A DNA stretch of 31,831 bases from positions 1 through 31,831 of the forward strand of contig JAAZCH010000154.1 in assembly GCA_012513395.1 (NCBI GenBank). The letters run 5' to 3'. The position numbers and the translations under genes are program-made. Each line of letters opens with the position of its first letter. The first letter of the stretch is position 1. Positions 1 to 8,133 of this stretch are shown here, in pieces. The DNA is from Tissierellia bacterium (GTDB lineage: Bacteria; Bacillota_A; Clostridia; Tissierellales; Peptoniphilaceae). The notes under the pieces are model-generated. The model searched no databases. It worked only from the letters and a program-made list of their open reading frames with translations, and was not told where the DNA came from.

Positions 1-76
1 TGGTGGGCAGTACTGGGCTTGAACCAGCGACCTCCACGATGTCAACGTGGCGCTCTTCCAGCTGAGCTAACTCCCC
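1..76 (-). tRNA. tRNA-Val (anticodon GAC)
   Basis: Reading the minus strand gives a full 76-nt cloverleaf with an encoded 3' CCA. The D arm is GCUC/GAGC. The anticodon stem is CCACG/CGUGG around the loop UUGACAU, giving anticodon GAC (valine). The T arm is GCUGG-UUCAAGC-CCAGU. The acceptor stem is GGGGAGU against ACUGCCC, so pair 4:69 is a G-G mismatch and the other six pairs are Watson-Crick. The 5' end lies about 10 nt after the stop codon of the upstream gene on the same strand, so the two may share a transcript. Confidence 0.95.
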
Positions 77-85
77 TAGATGTTT

Positions 86-817
86 TTAAATGATACCAAT
101 CTTTTTAAGAATTGTCAAACTAATATAAATAATTACTTGGTGAAGAAGATAAATTATTAGGCTGTGTTTGCCGATATAATTCACTATTGGGAAATTTATA
201 TTGTATTTTCCTAAAGGATTTTCATTCATTTCATTCAATCTACCAATGAAAAACCCTGTTAGAAATAGTAATATCCACGGTAAAAGAGGAAAATAATCTG
301 ACGAGGAGAATGTCGGATTGGGAAAACCAAGATAAAATAAATTTAGTCTAGTAAATTCATCATAAAAAGGAAGTGCCTCAACCCCATTACTCCAAATAAA
401 TATAAATAAAGAAAATGATAAAATAATCCCTACATAGGGATTTATTAATCTTAAAAAATCTTTAGTAATTCCCACTAACAGCATGGATAGCCCCATAAAG
501 TGAAGAATTCCAAATCTTATCATTAATCCAGGCGTTACAATATAAGTAATCAAAGATACCAATATTGCCGAACCGATAACTACTAGAGAATTTTTAATAG
601 GATTCTTAGAAAGATTGACGGAAAATCCAGATAACAAAATAAAGCTCCAAGCTATGTATTGTTGATATGGATAAAACCTCTCAATTGAGAAGAATTTCAA
701 TTCCACATTAAATACAAAGACTAGAGAATACAATAAATGATATATAATCATATTAATTATAGCCAAACCTCTTAGAAAATCTAAAATCTCTATTCTTCTA
801 AATCTTTTTTCCGACAC
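86..817 (-). CDS. DUF1624 / HGSNAT-like membrane acyltransferase
   Basis: This is a 243-residue polytopic membrane protein. The N-terminus (RIEILDFLRGLAIINMIIYH) matches the opening of the DUF1624 family (heparan-alpha-glucosaminide N-acetyltransferase catalytic domain), where an Arg-Gly pair precedes TM1 and a His sits at its end. About seven hydrophobic segments follow, and the protein ends with a GKHSLIIYLLHQ segment typical of this acyltransferase superfamily. Family members are thought to move acyl groups across the membrane onto sugars, but the substrate here is unknown. Translation starts at GTG (815-817) behind AGAGGTG. The gene is divergent from the MEP operon and runs into the tRNA-Val gene with no terminator visible between them. 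Confidence 0.75.
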   Translation of the reverse strand: MSEKRFRRIEILDFLRGLAIINMIIYHLLYSLVFVFNVELKFFSIERFYPYQQYIAWSFILLSGFSVNLSKNPIKNSLVVIGSAILVSLITYIVTPGLMIRFGILHFMGLSMLLVGITKDFLRLINPYVGIILSFSLFIFIWSNGVEALPFYDEFTRLNLFYLGFPNPTFSSSDYFPLLPWILLFLTGFFIGRLNEMNENPLGKYNINFPIVNYIGKHSLIIYLLHQVIIYISLTILKKIGII

Positions 818-997
818 TTCACACCTCTTCTATTTTTTTATTATATTATATTTTTTATACTTATTGCAAACTTATAATCTTCGCAGATTTGACTATCTTA
901 AAATAAAGATTATTTTTTAATTTTTTGTAAATAATCTATATACTTTTGTAAAATAATATGGTACACTTTTATCGATAAACGATAAATGAGGTGTCTT

Positions 998-1831
998 GTG
1001 TTTAAAATAAAATCCTATGGTAAAATCAATCTAAGCCTTGAAATTCTTGGAAAAAGAGAGGATGGTTATCATAATATTGATACTTTAATGAACTCCATCG
1101 ATTTGTGGGATGAAATTGGCTTAAAAGAAATTCCTGGGGAGAATTTAATTTTAAAATCCAATGACCCTAACTTCCCCACTGGCGAAGATAATTTAATCCA
1201 TAAAGCTTGGGAGATTTTAAAAGTTTTTAAGTCCAAAGACACTGGCATGGAAATTTCAGTTACAAAAAATATTCCCATAGCAGCTGGATTAGCTGGTGGA
1301 ACCAGTAACGCTTGTACAGTTATGAAAGCTTTAAATGAGATTTGGAATTTAGGATTATCCAATGAAGAATTAATGGAGTTAGCAAAACCTTTAGGTGCGG
1401 ACTCAACATTTTTCTTTTATGAAGGATTGGTTCGTGCAGAAGGTATTGGCGAAATAATTACCGAAGTGAAAAAGGATTTAACTTATCCATTGATATTAAT
1501 AAATATCGGTAAACCCGTTTCTTCTGAGGAAGTTTATTCTAAAATAGATAGTTATAGTAATGGGATAGTTGAAAGTATTATAGAAAATATCGACAATGAA
1601 TTTTTTCTATTTCAAAATGCTTTTAACTCCATGGAAGTTGTAAGCTTCGAAATTTATCCGGAACTTAAGGAAATAAAAAATGAACTTTTAAATTTAGGTG
1701 CTGAAATGGCTTTGATGAGTGGATCAGGTCCTACGATTTTTGGAATATTTAAAGATGAAAAAAATCGAGATTTGGTATATACTAAGCTCTTGAATAAATA
1801 CAAATACGTAATAAAATCTAAAATGATTTAG
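998..1831 (+). CDS. ispE: 4-diphosphocytidyl-2-C-methyl-D-erythritol kinase
   Basis: This GHMP kinase phosphorylates CDP-ME at the 2-hydroxyl, the fourth step of the MEP isoprenoid pathway, in the cytoplasm. The N-terminus carries the family's KIKSYGKINLSLEILGKREDGYH block. The glycine-rich ATP loop is AAGLAGGTSNA, slightly off the usual GLGGGSS. GADSTFF and the C-terminal MSGSGPTIFG motif also fit. I chose GTG at 998 because GAGGTG (988-993) lies 4 nt upstream. An in-frame ATG at 986 would put that Shine-Dalgarno inside the gene and add four non-homologous residues. The length of 277 residues is normal for IspE. It is the first gene of a compact MEP operon and ends 8 nt before the next gene. 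Confidence 0.95.
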   Translation: MFKIKSYGKINLSLEILGKREDGYHNIDTLMNSIDLWDEIGLKEIPGENLILKSNDPNFPTGEDNLIHKAWEILKVFKSKDTGMEISVTKNIPIAAGLAGGTSNACTVMKALNEIWNLGLSNEELMELAKPLGADSTFFFYEGLVRAEGIGEIITEVKKDLTYPLILINIGKPVSSEEVYSKIDSYSNGIVESIIENIDNEFFLFQNAFNSMEVVSFEIYPELKEIKNELLNLGAEMALMSGSGPTIFGIFKDEKNRDLVYTKLLNKYKYVIKSKMI

Positions 1832-1839
1832 GTGATAAA

Positions 1840-3132
1840 ATGTTAGAAATGAAAAATGCTTTAGAAAAATTAGATAAGGAAGGCTCTCCTATCCAAGTTG
1901 CCGTAGTGGGAATTGGAAAAATGGGAAGAAGTCTAGTTGATAGACTTTTGACTTTAAAAGGAATGAGACCTAGCTTAATAGTCAATCGTCACCTGGAAAA
2001 GGCACAAAAAGCCTTAGTCTATCTTGGGATAGAAGAAGAAAATATAATAGCTGTTAAAAGTATAGAAGAAGTAGAAAAGACAGTAAGTGAAGGTAAATAC
2101 GCAATAACTGAAGACTACGAACTAGCAGTAAAATCTCCAAGCATACAAGTAATAGTAGAAGCTACTGGAAATCCTCAATACGGCGCAAAGGTAGCATACA
2201 ATTCCATAATCAACAAAAAACATATCATTATGCTTAATGTAGAATGTGATTCTGTAATTGGGCCAACATTATATGAATTAGCACAAGAAAATGGCGTGGT
2301 TTATTCTGGCGCTGCAGGAGATGAGCCAGCGGCAATAATGGAATTGGTTGAATACGCTTGGGGATTGGGGTTTGAAATTGTAGCTGCTGGCAAAGGAAAA
2401 AATAATCCGAAGGATATTCACGCCACAAATGAATCCGTAGCAGTGCTTTCCGTTTTAAAAGATGTATGTGCAAAGAGCCTCACTTCTTTTGTAGATGCTA
2501 CAAATACCATGATAGAATTAAACGCAGTGGGAAATGCCATGGGATTTAAGCCGGACGTCGATGGCTGCCATGGAATAAAATCGGATTTAAAAGGATTAGG
2601 AAAACAATTCAGCCTAAAAGAAGAAGGCGGAATTTTAAATGGATATGGAATACTAGATTATGTTCAGGGGATTGCCCCAGGCGTATTTATTATAATCAGA
2701 GGAAACTCTAAGGAAACCATAGACACTCTAAGATATGTAGGTATGGGAAATGGTCCAAATTATGTACTTCATAGGCCTTTTCATCTTTGCTCTTTGGAGA
2801 CACCTATCTCCATATACAAAGCTGCAATTAAAAACGAAGCCACAATAGCTCCAATCGCTGGACAAGTTTGCGACACTATAACTTATGCTAAACGCGATAT
2901 GAAAAAAGGAGACAATATCGAAGGAATTGGCTCCGATTTCGTCTATGGACAATTAGTAACTCATGAAAAATGTATGGAAGAAAATCTACTCCCCATTGCC
3001 CTTATAACAAGCGGTACTAGATTAAAAGTAGATGTGAAAAAAGATGAAATCATCACATATGATATGGTGGAGTTAGAAGAAGGTGAGTTAATTACAAAAC
3101 TTCGTCGTCAACAGGATATGAAGGATGTATAA
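1840..3132 (+). CDS. SAF-domain DRL-like oxidoreductase, candidate DXR-II
   Basis: This 430-residue protein resembles homoserine dehydrogenases at its N-terminus. It has a Rossmann fold with GIGKMG (residues 24-29), then VEATGNP (106-112), a GDEP motif (160-163) and AAGKGKNN (182-189). The C-terminal part, about residues 355-413, looks like an SAF domain. NAD-binding plus SAF is the layout of the DRL family, first shown in Brucella to convert DXP to MEP in place of Dxr. The gene lies between ispE and ispD, starts 8 nt after ispE (AGGTGA at 1830-1835) and overlaps ispD by 8 nt. I infer that it supplies the reductoisomerase step. Other members of this oxidoreductase group act on other sugar acids, so biochemistry decides. 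Confidence 0.7.
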   Translation: MLEMKNALEKLDKEGSPIQVAVVGIGKMGRSLVDRLLTLKGMRPSLIVNRHLEKAQKALVYLGIEEENIIAVKSIEEVEKTVSEGKYAITEDYELAVKSPSIQVIVEATGNPQYGAKVAYNSIINKKHIIMLNVECDSVIGPTLYELAQENGVVYSGAAGDEPAAIMELVEYAWGLGFEIVAAGKGKNNPKDIHATNESVAVLSVLKDVCAKSLTSFVDATNTMIELNAVGNAMGFKPDVDGCHGIKSDLKGLGKQFSLKEEGGILNGYGILDYVQGIAPGVFIIIRGNSKETIDTLRYVGMGNGPNYVLHRPFHLCSLETPISIYKAAIKNEATIAPIAGQVCDTITYAKRDMKKGDNIEGIGSDFVYGQLVTHEKCMEENLLPIALITSGTRLKVDVKKDEIITYDMVELEEGELITKLRRQQDMKDV

Positions 3133-3805
3133 AGATAAATTCATCTCTGGAATTATTACAGCTGCAGGAATGGGAATGAGAATGGAAGCTGGTATTCCCA
3201 AATTAGAGTTGAAAATTTTTGATAAAGCTATTGTTGACTATACCGTGGAGAAATTTTATAAATTAGAAATATTTGATGAAATTATTTTAGTAGCAAGTAA
3301 AGATTTAGTTGCGGAATATGAGAAACGATTTTCTAAATTTGAAAATTTGAAAGTAATTTTAGGAGGAAATTCTAGAGAAGAATCCACTTATCTAGGACTA
3401 AAAGCTTTAAACGAATTCAGTGAAATAGTAGTTTGCCATGATGGAGCAAGGCCTTTCGTTTCAGATGAGGTAATTATTAAATCTATAAATTCTGCAATCG
3501 AAAAGGGTTCAGGAGTAGCGGGAGTTAAAGTAAAAGATACGATAAAAATTGTAGAAAATAATTTTGTACTTTCGACTCCGCCTAGAAATAATTTATATCA
3601 AATCCAAACTCCCCAATCCTTCCAAAGAGAATTAATTGTCTCTGCATATGATAAGTATTTCGGTAAGATACCTACCACTGACGATGCTGGTTACTTGGAA
3701 GCCATAGGCGAAAAAGTTTATATAGTCCAAGGAGATTATAAAAACATAAAAATTACAACGCCAGAAGATATGATAATTGCAAAAGCAATAATGGAGGCAC
3801 AATGA
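3125..3805 (+). CDS. ispD: 2-C-methyl-D-erythritol 4-phosphate cytidylyltransferase
   Basis: IspD joins MEP to CTP to give CDP-ME and pyrophosphate. The CTP-binding loop TAAGMGMRM lies near residue 12, followed by a conserved Lys (IPKLEL). HDGARPFV, the TPQSF segment, TTDDAGY and the closing KITTPEDM motif are all present. The length of 226 residues is usual. The ATG at 3125 lies inside the end of the preceding gene, with AGGA at 3113-3116 at good spacing, so translation is probably coupled. The stop codon overlaps the ispF start. Confidence 0.96.
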   Translation: MYKDKFISGIITAAGMGMRMEAGIPKLELKIFDKAIVDYTVEKFYKLEIFDEIILVASKDLVAEYEKRFSKFENLKVILGGNSREESTYLGLKALNEFSEIVVCHDGARPFVSDEVIIKSINSAIEKGSGVAGVKVKDTIKIVENNFVLSTPPRNNLYQIQTPQSFQRELIVSAYDKYFGKIPTTDDAGYLEAIGEKVYIVQGDYKNIKITTPEDMIIAKAIMEAQ

Positions 3806-4281
3806 GAATCGGAGTAGGATATGATGTTCATAAATTAGTAGAAAATAGAAAATTAATAATTGGAGGAATAGAAATCCCCCATGACTTTGGATTGCTAGGA
3901 CATTCAGACGCTGACGTACTAGTCCACGCCATTATGGACTCCATGTTGGGCGCTCTCGCTCTTGGAGATATTGGCAAGCACTTCCCTGACAACGATATGG
4001 AGTACAAGGACATAGATTCTTGTGAATTATTAAGACGAGTGAACTCTTTAATACTAGAACGAGGATATAAAGTTTCCAATATAGATTCTGTCGTATCCTT
4101 GGAAAGACCTAAAATCGGTATGTATATAGACTCCATGCGAGAAAAATTGGCAGACATTTTAAATATTGATATTACCCAAATCTCAATAAAAGCTACAACA
4201 ACTGAAGGATTAGGGTTTGTGGGAACAAAAGAAGGTGCAAGTTCATATGCGGTAACACTTCTTGAAAAAATTGGTGATTGA
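3802..4281 (+). CDS. ispF: 2-C-methyl-D-erythritol 2,4-cyclodiphosphate synthase
   Basis: IspF cyclises CDP-ME 2-phosphate to MEcPP with loss of CMP, and acts as a zinc-dependent trimer. The metal ligands are visible as D8 and H10 (YDVH) and H42 (VHAIMD). [15 protein letters not shown] and the TTTEGLGF motif near the C-terminus are conserved. It is 159 residues long, as expected. It overlaps ispD in an ATGA arrangement, a sign of translational coupling. No ispG, ispH, dxs or classical dxr is present in the window. Confidence 0.97.
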   Translation: MRIGVGYDVHKLVENRKLIIGGIEIPHDFGLLGHSDADVLVHAIMDSMLGALALGDIGKHFPDNDMEYKDIDSCELLRRVNSLILERGYKVSNIDSVVSLERPKIGMYIDSMREKLADILNIDITQISIKATTTEGLGFVGTKEGASSYAVTLLEKIGD

Positions 4282-5161
4282 AATCGAAGGATACTATTCT
4301 TTAAATAAATACTTCAAAGATAAATACGGAGAAAAAGTTGGAAAACTCAGCCTAGACGGAAATTTCACCTGCCCAAATCGGGACGGGAAAATTTCTGACT
4401 TAGGCTGTATTTTTTGTTCAGAAAAAGGTAGTGGAGATTTCACCTCAGGAGAACTAAATCTAAAAGCACAAATTGAAAAAGAAAAATTAGTGGTAAAGAG
4501 TAAATGGAATAACAATAAATTTATAGCTTATTTTCAAAACTTCACTAATACTTATGGAGATTTAGAATACTTGCGAAATATTTACGAATTAGTTTTGGAA
4601 GATGAAGACATTATAGGGATTTCCATAGCCACGAGAGCAGATTGTTTAGAAGAAGATGTTTTGGATCTACTTGAAAAATTTTCCAAACGATGTGAACTTT
4701 GGGTAGAAATTGGAATGCAAAGCATTAAAGAATCTACGATAAATTATATCAACCGAGGATATTCTCATGAATATTTGGATAAAAAATTAAAAGAATTAAA
4801 ATCCAGAAATATAAAATTTATCCTCCACGTAATTTTTGGACTGCCAGGAGAAACTAAAGAAGATATGCTAAATTCCATAAAATATGTAAATAAAATTAAT
4901 CCTTTCGGAATAAAAATTCACAGTTTGTATATCCAAAATGATTCCAGAATTTATAAGGATTATCTAGATGGCAAATTTGATTTACTTTCAAAAGAAGAAT
5001 ATACAGACTTAGTAGTAGAAGCCCTTTCTATTCTAAACAAGGACATTGTAGTTCATAGAATTACAGGAGATGGAGATAAAAGTAAATTAGTTGCTCCCCT
5101 TTGGGCAGCGGATAAGTTGGGAGTTATTAGTGAAATCCAGCGAAAATTGAAATTAAGATAA
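4274..5161 (+). CDS. TIGR01212-family radical SAM protein (YhcC/YtqA-like)
   Basis: The protein opens with [20 protein letters not shown] and TCPNRDG, then CIFC. These cysteines (C-x11-C-x2-C) are the expected [4Fe-4S] ligands. [16 protein letters not shown]-like [25 protein letters not shown] and GIKIHSLYI follow the family pattern. B. subtilis YtqA of this family has been linked to tRNA wobble-uridine modification; no partner methyltransferase is nearby. The start is uncertain. GTG 4274 gives an 8-nt overlap with ispF, TTG 4262 is also in frame, and neither has a clear Shine-Dalgarno, so coupling to ispF translation is likely. It is the last gene of the operon, before a strong hairpin. Confidence 0.85.
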   Translation: MIEIEGYYSLNKYFKDKYGEKVGKLSLDGNFTCPNRDGKISDLGCIFCSEKGSGDFTSGELNLKAQIEKEKLVVKSKWNNNKFIAYFQNFTNTYGDLEYLRNIYELVLEDEDIIGISIATRADCLEEDVLDLLEKFSKRCELWVEIGMQSIKESTINYINRGYSHEYLDKKLKELKSRNIKFILHVIFGLPGETKEDMLNSIKYVNKINPFGIKIHSLYIQNDSRIYKDYLDGKFDLLSKEEYTDLVVEALSILNKDIVVHRITGDGDKSKLVAPLWAADKLGVISEIQRKLKLR

Positions 5162-5246
5162 TAAGTAATAATAATAGAGTTTTCTATTCAATCTTTCTAA
5201 TTTCATATTTTTATGTAATACATACTTGTAATATCAATAGAAAAGC

Positions 5247-5301
5247 CTACAGGATATTTTTCAATAAATAAAATTATTTTAAAATATCCTGTAGAACTTT
5301 T
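5247..5301. terminator. Bidirectional intrinsic terminator
   Basis: A perfect 14-bp inverted repeat (CTACAGGATATTTT at 5247-5260, complement at 5281-5294) with a 20-nt loop is followed on the plus strand by a run of seven T. It lies between the converging radical SAM and XRE genes. On the minus strand only a short T run follows, so termination is stronger for the plus-strand operon. Confidence 0.8.
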
Positions 5302-5342
5302 TTTACTAGTTTCTCATTCGTATTTTCTTTAATCTCTAACAA

Positions 5343-5552
5343 CTAATCAAAATAAAATAACTCTTCAAATTTTTTATCTAATGCAATACAAATAAGCAAT
5401 GCTAATCTTGCTGTTGGACAAAATTGTCTTGTTTCTATGGAACTTATAGTATTTCTTGAAACACCTACCATTTCAGCCAAATCCGCTTGGGTAATTTTTT
5501 TTTCATTTCTAACTTCTTTTAATCTATTTTTAAACTCATATTCGATATTCAT
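5343..5552 (-). CDS. XRE-family HTH regulator (YozG-like)
   Basis: This is a 69-residue protein made almost entirely of one Cro/CI-type helix-turn-helix. The recognition region ITQADLAEMVGVSRNTISSIE (residues 20-40) is textbook, and FEELFYF closes the fold as in small YozG-type repressors. The start ATG lies 5 nt after the stop of the DUF6442 gene, so the two form an operon. The promoter in front of that operon carries two identical-type palindromes, which makes this protein the natural candidate for autorepression. The target genes beyond its own operon cannot be told from sequence. Confidence 0.88.
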   Translation of the reverse strand: MNIEYEFKNRLKEVRNEKKITQADLAEMVGVSRNTISSIETRQFCPTARLALLICIALDKKFEELFYFD

Positions 5553-5557
5553 ATATA

Positions 5558-5872
5558 TTAACCTATACTATAAAGAATATGATTAATCAAATATATTATA
5601 GAAGCTAATCCTGAAAATATCATTCTAAACTTAGATGATCTTTCACCTGAAAATTGATAACTAGTGTAACCTTCTGCCGCTATAAATCCCCAAAACATAG
5701 ATTGAACAGAAAATGTTTTTTCTCCAACAAATAAATTGAAAATAATAAGGAAAATGCTCATACCCAAAAATATTTTGTAACCAATTTCAATTCCTTTACT
5801 TTTAGAATGCTCTGCTCCTTCATCAATATTTTTCTTTCTAGCTTGTTCTAAAATTTTTTCTTTATCCATCAT
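5558..5872 (-). CDS. DUF6442-like small membrane protein
   Basis: The protein has a charged, helical cytoplasmic N-terminus (DKEKILEQARKKN) followed by about three hydrophobic segments (around residues 30-48, 55-70 and 83-102). This matches the DUF6442 family of small membrane proteins often found beside XRE regulators. Function is unknown. Two in-frame ATGs lie further upstream or adjacent: the first (5878) directly abuts AAGGAG with no spacer. The ATG at 5872 has a 6-nt spacer and is preferred, and a further ATG at 5869 is also possible. The Shine-Dalgarno itself lies at the edge of the downstream operator palindrome. Confidence 0.7.
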   Translation of the reverse strand: MMDKEKILEQARKKNIDEGAEHSKSKGIEIGYKIFLGMSIFLIIFNLFVGEKTFSVQSMFWGFIAAEGYTSYQFSGERSSKFRMIFSGLASIIYLINHILYSIG

Positions 5873-5880
5873 AATCATCT

Positions 5881-5936
5881 CCTTGACAAGTTTACTTGGT
5901 ATATTTATTATGCTGCGCCAAGTATACTTGTCAAGG
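5881..5936 (-). promoter_or_regulatory. Promoter with paired operator palindromes
   Basis: On the minus strand a perfect -35 TTGACA (5934-5929) is followed after 16 bp by CATAAT (5912-5907). Two 12-bp palindromes, CAAGTATACTTG (5919-5930) and CAAGTTTACTTG (5887-5898), share the form CAAGTnnACTTG. Their centres are 32 bp apart, about three helical turns. One lies between -35 and -10, the other spans the start region up to the Shine-Dalgarno. Outer bases extend this to a 19-bp inverted repeat (5881-5899 and 5918-5936) with one mismatch. This is consistent with autorepression by the XRE protein of the operon. Confidence 0.75.
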
Positions 5937-5983
5937 ATTTTTTTATTATTTTACAAAAATTAGACCTCACTATAGCCGATTAT

Positions 5984-7147
5984 TTAAATATATTTTTTTA
6001 GTTCCTCTACTTTATCCGTCTCTTCCCATTTCACTCCTAAATCTTCTCGTCCGAAATGTCCATAAGCTGCTAGTTGTTTGTAGATTGGTTTTCTTAAGTC
6101 TAGGTCTCTTATTATTGCTGCTGGTCTTAAGTCGAAAACTTCTCCTACTATTTCTTCTAGTCTTTCGTTGGATAATTCGCTGGTGCCGAAGGTATCTACG
6201 TATACTGATAGTGGTTTTGAAACTCCTATTGCGTAGCTGATTCCTACTTCACATTTGTCTGCTAGTCCTGCCGCTACGATATTTTTTGCAACATATCTTG
6301 CTGCATAGGATGCGGATCTGTCTACCTTTGTTGGGTCTTTTCCAGAGAATGCTCCACCGCCGTGTCTTGCGTATCCGCCGTAAGTGTCCACTATTATTTT
6401 TCTTCCTGTTAGACCTGCATCTCCCATAGGTCCGCCTACTACGAATCTACCTGTGGGATTGATATAAATTTTAGTGTTTTCATCGATCAATTCTTCGCCC
6501 ACTACAGGTTTTATTACATGCTCGATTACATCTTCACGTAATTTTTCCAAGCTCACAGTATCTTCATGTTGAGTTGAAACTACAATATTTTCAAGTCTTG
6601 TAGCTACACCATCTACATATTCTACAGTAACTTGGCTTTTGCCATCTGGTCTTAAATAATCTATCGTATTATTTTTTCTTACATCTGCAAGTCTCTTCGC
6701 TAGTCTATGAGCAAGTGAGATTGGAAGTGGCATAAGTTCTTTCGTTTCGTTACAAGCATAACCAAACATTAAACCTTGGTCTCCTGCTCCTATAGCGTCT
6801 AGTTCATCTTCTACTTCGTCTCTATCTACTCCCATTGCGATATCTGGAGATTGTTCTTGAATCGAAGATAAAACTGCACAAGTCTCTCCGTCAAATCCGT
6901 ATTTCGCTCTGGTATATCCTATTTCTTTAACGGTATCTCTAACTAAAGTTTGAAAATCTACATACGCTGATGTAGTGATTTCTCCTGTTATCATTACCAT
7001 ACCTGTCGATGCCATAGTTTCACATGCCACCCTTGCGTTAGGGTCTTTTGCTATAATTGCATCTAATATTGCATCAGAAATCTGGTCGCATACCTTGTCT
7101 GGATGTCCTTCTGTTACCGATTCTGATGTGAAAAGCCATTTTGTCAT
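5984..7147 (-). CDS. metK: S-adenosylmethionine synthetase
   Basis: MetK makes SAM from methionine and ATP as a cytoplasmic tetramer needing Mg2+ and K+. The sequence has the N-terminal [11 protein letters not shown] motif, [13 protein letters not shown], the GAGDQG segment (ATP loop) and the glycine-rich [17 protein letters not shown] motif. At 387 residues it is full length. The ATG is preceded by AGGAGG at good spacing. Expression is controlled by a SAM-I riboswitch with its own terminator in the leader, so the enzyme's product represses its synthesis. No clear terminator was found after the gene. Confidence 0.98.
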   Translation of the reverse strand: MTKWLFTSESVTEGHPDKVCDQISDAILDAIIAKDPNARVACETMASTGMVMITGEITTSAYVDFQTLVRDTVKEIGYTRAKYGFDGETCAVLSSIQEQSPDIAMGVDRDEVEDELDAIGAGDQGLMFGYACNETKELMPLPISLAHRLAKRLADVRKNNTIDYLRPDGKSQVTVEYVDGVATRLENIVVSTQHEDTVSLEKLREDVIEHVIKPVVGEELIDENTKIYINPTGRFVVGGPMGDAGLTGRKIIVDTYGGYARHGGGAFSGKDPTKVDRSASYAARYVAKNIVAAGLADKCEVGISYAIGVSKPLSVYVDTFGTSELSNERLEEIVGEVFDLRPAAIIRDLDLRKPIYKQLAAYGHFGREDLGVKWEETDKVEELKKYI

Positions 7148-7161
7148 ATATTCCTCCTAAT

Positions 7162-7189
7162 AAAAAAATCCACTCTGAAAAATGAGTGG
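7162..7189 (-). terminator. metK: metK attenuator terminator
   Basis: The hairpin CCACTC-loop-GAGTGG is followed by ATTTTTTT, directly before the metK Shine-Dalgarno. The segment ATGAGTG at the aptamer's 3' end (around 7202-7208) can pair with CACTCAT of this terminator, forming the antiterminator when SAM is absent. Confidence 0.88.
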
Positions 7190-7202
7190 CTTTTACCAAT
7201 CA

Positions 7203-7299
7203 CTCATCTTTCAGATATTATATCTATCTGTGGGATTTGGCACCTTAAATCAGGTTGCCGGGTATCGTAGGGCCCATTCCCTCCACCACTCTCAATGAG
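7203..7299 (-). promoter_or_regulatory. SAM-I (S-box) riboswitch aptamer
   Basis: The minus strand holds the signature S-box blocks in order: GAGAGTGGTGGAGGGAA, GGCCC, then ACCCGGCAACC, AAGGTGCCAA and a closing GAAAGATGAG. P1 is formed by CTCAT (7299-7295) with ATGAG (7207-7203). SAM binding stabilises P1, frees the terminator at 7162-7189 and switches metK off. The block pattern leaves little doubt about the class. Confidence 0.95.
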
Positions 7300-7309
7300 T
7301 ACATATTAA

Positions 7310-7337
7310 ATTATAGCACAAGACTATGATTAATCAA
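7310..7337 (-). promoter_or_regulatory. metK sigma-A promoter with extended -10
   Basis: TTGATT (7337-7332), a 16-bp spacer and TGCTATAAT (-10 at 7315-7310) lie just upstream of the riboswitch. The -35 element overlaps the stop codon of the upstream HAD gene. Confidence 0.75.
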
Positions 7338-8058
7338 GAATTTTCACATCAGAATTTAAAAGATAAATATTGTCCTTTCTCTCAACTACAATTTGAGCTT
7401 TTTTAGATAAAAATTCATCTCCTCTAATCGCTTTTAAAAGCTCTTTGTTAGGATTGATAGCTATGGGATTGCCTACTGATTTGAGCATGGAAAAATCACC
7501 GTTAGTGTCACCATAAGCATAGCTGACACTCATATCAATATTATAAAGTTCTACTAATTCCCTAAGTGCTATATCTTTGTTTTCTGAATTCCACATTTTA
7601 GAAATTTTTCCAGAAAATCTATTGTTTTCATCTGGAAAGTAAGTAGTTCCTCTAAAATCCGTAGCATTATATTTCATTGCCATTCTGGACACTAAAAAAT
7701 CTGGACTACCAGATATAAAAAATATCGAATGTCCTTCTTCATGATGCCATGCTAATCTAGCTCTAGAATATTTATAAATATCTTCAAAGGAGTCATCTAT
7801 AGTTTTATCTGCAATAAAATTTAAATAACTCATGTCTACACCTTTGAGATTTTCTGCATAAACTCTTGCCAAGATTTCAATATATTCATCGTATTCTTTA
7901 TAGCGCCTTACCCAATTGTCTTCCACTTCTTTTACTTCTGCATAGTAAATTCCCATGTCAATTACTTCATGCTTTACTAATTTTTTAAAATTCGTAGTCA
8001 TTAGGGAATCTCTAAAAATCGTACCGTCTATATCAAAAAATGCTCCTATATTTTTCAA
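7330..8058 (-). CDS. HAD-IB family phosphatase (SerB-like)
   Basis: This cytoplasmic hydrolase has the four HAD motifs: FDIDGT (nucleophile D9, acid D11), ISGSP, a Lys in the FSGKISKMW region, and YAYGDTNGDFSM with the metal aspartates. The helical cap of about 80 residues after motif I places it in the IB subfamily near phosphoserine phosphatase and TIGR01490. Its substrate cannot be named. Translation starts at TTG (8058-8056) with GGAGGG about 5 nt upstream. The upstream opp terminator isolates it, and the metK promoter begins at its 3' end, so it may be transcribed alone. Confidence 0.87.
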   Translation of the reverse strand: MKNIGAFFDIDGTIFRDSLMTTNFKKLVKHEVIDMGIYYAEVKEVEDNWVRRYKEYDEYIEILARVYAENLKGVDMSYLNFIADKTIDDSFEDIYKYSRARLAWHHEEGHSIFFISGSPDFLVSRMAMKYNATDFRGTTYFPDENNRFSGKISKMWNSENKDIALRELVELYNIDMSVSYAYGDTNGDFSMLKSVGNPIAINPNKELLKAIRGDEFLSKKAQIVVERKDNIYLLNSDVKILD

Positions 8059-8093
8059 TTTATCCCTCCTCTTGTATGATAATACCCTAAATT

Positions 8094-8133
8094 AAAAAAG
8101 TTATTGCCTCATATAAGAGACAATAACTTTTTT
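8094..8133 (-). terminator. Intrinsic terminator of the opp operon
   Basis: AAAAAAGTTATTG (8094-8106) and CAATAACTTTTTT (8121-8133) form a perfect 13-bp stem. On the minus strand it ends in six T. It overlaps the stop codon of the last opp operon gene. The arrangement is nearly symmetric and could also work on the plus strand. Confidence 0.85.

Noticed and set aside
2234..2473. His/Leu-rich open frame opposite the DRL-like gene
   Set aside because: It is a short antisense frame without a ribosome site, inside a well-supported gene.
5881..5936. Inverted repeat as the metK terminator
   Set aside because: On the minus strand no T run follows it; it overlaps promoter elements and the ribosome site of the next operon. 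A T run on the plus strand has no upstream gene to serve.
5896..6240. Leucine-rich open frame on the plus strand opposite metK
   Set aside because: It is antisense to the C-terminal part of metK, has low-complexity composition and lacks a ribosome site.
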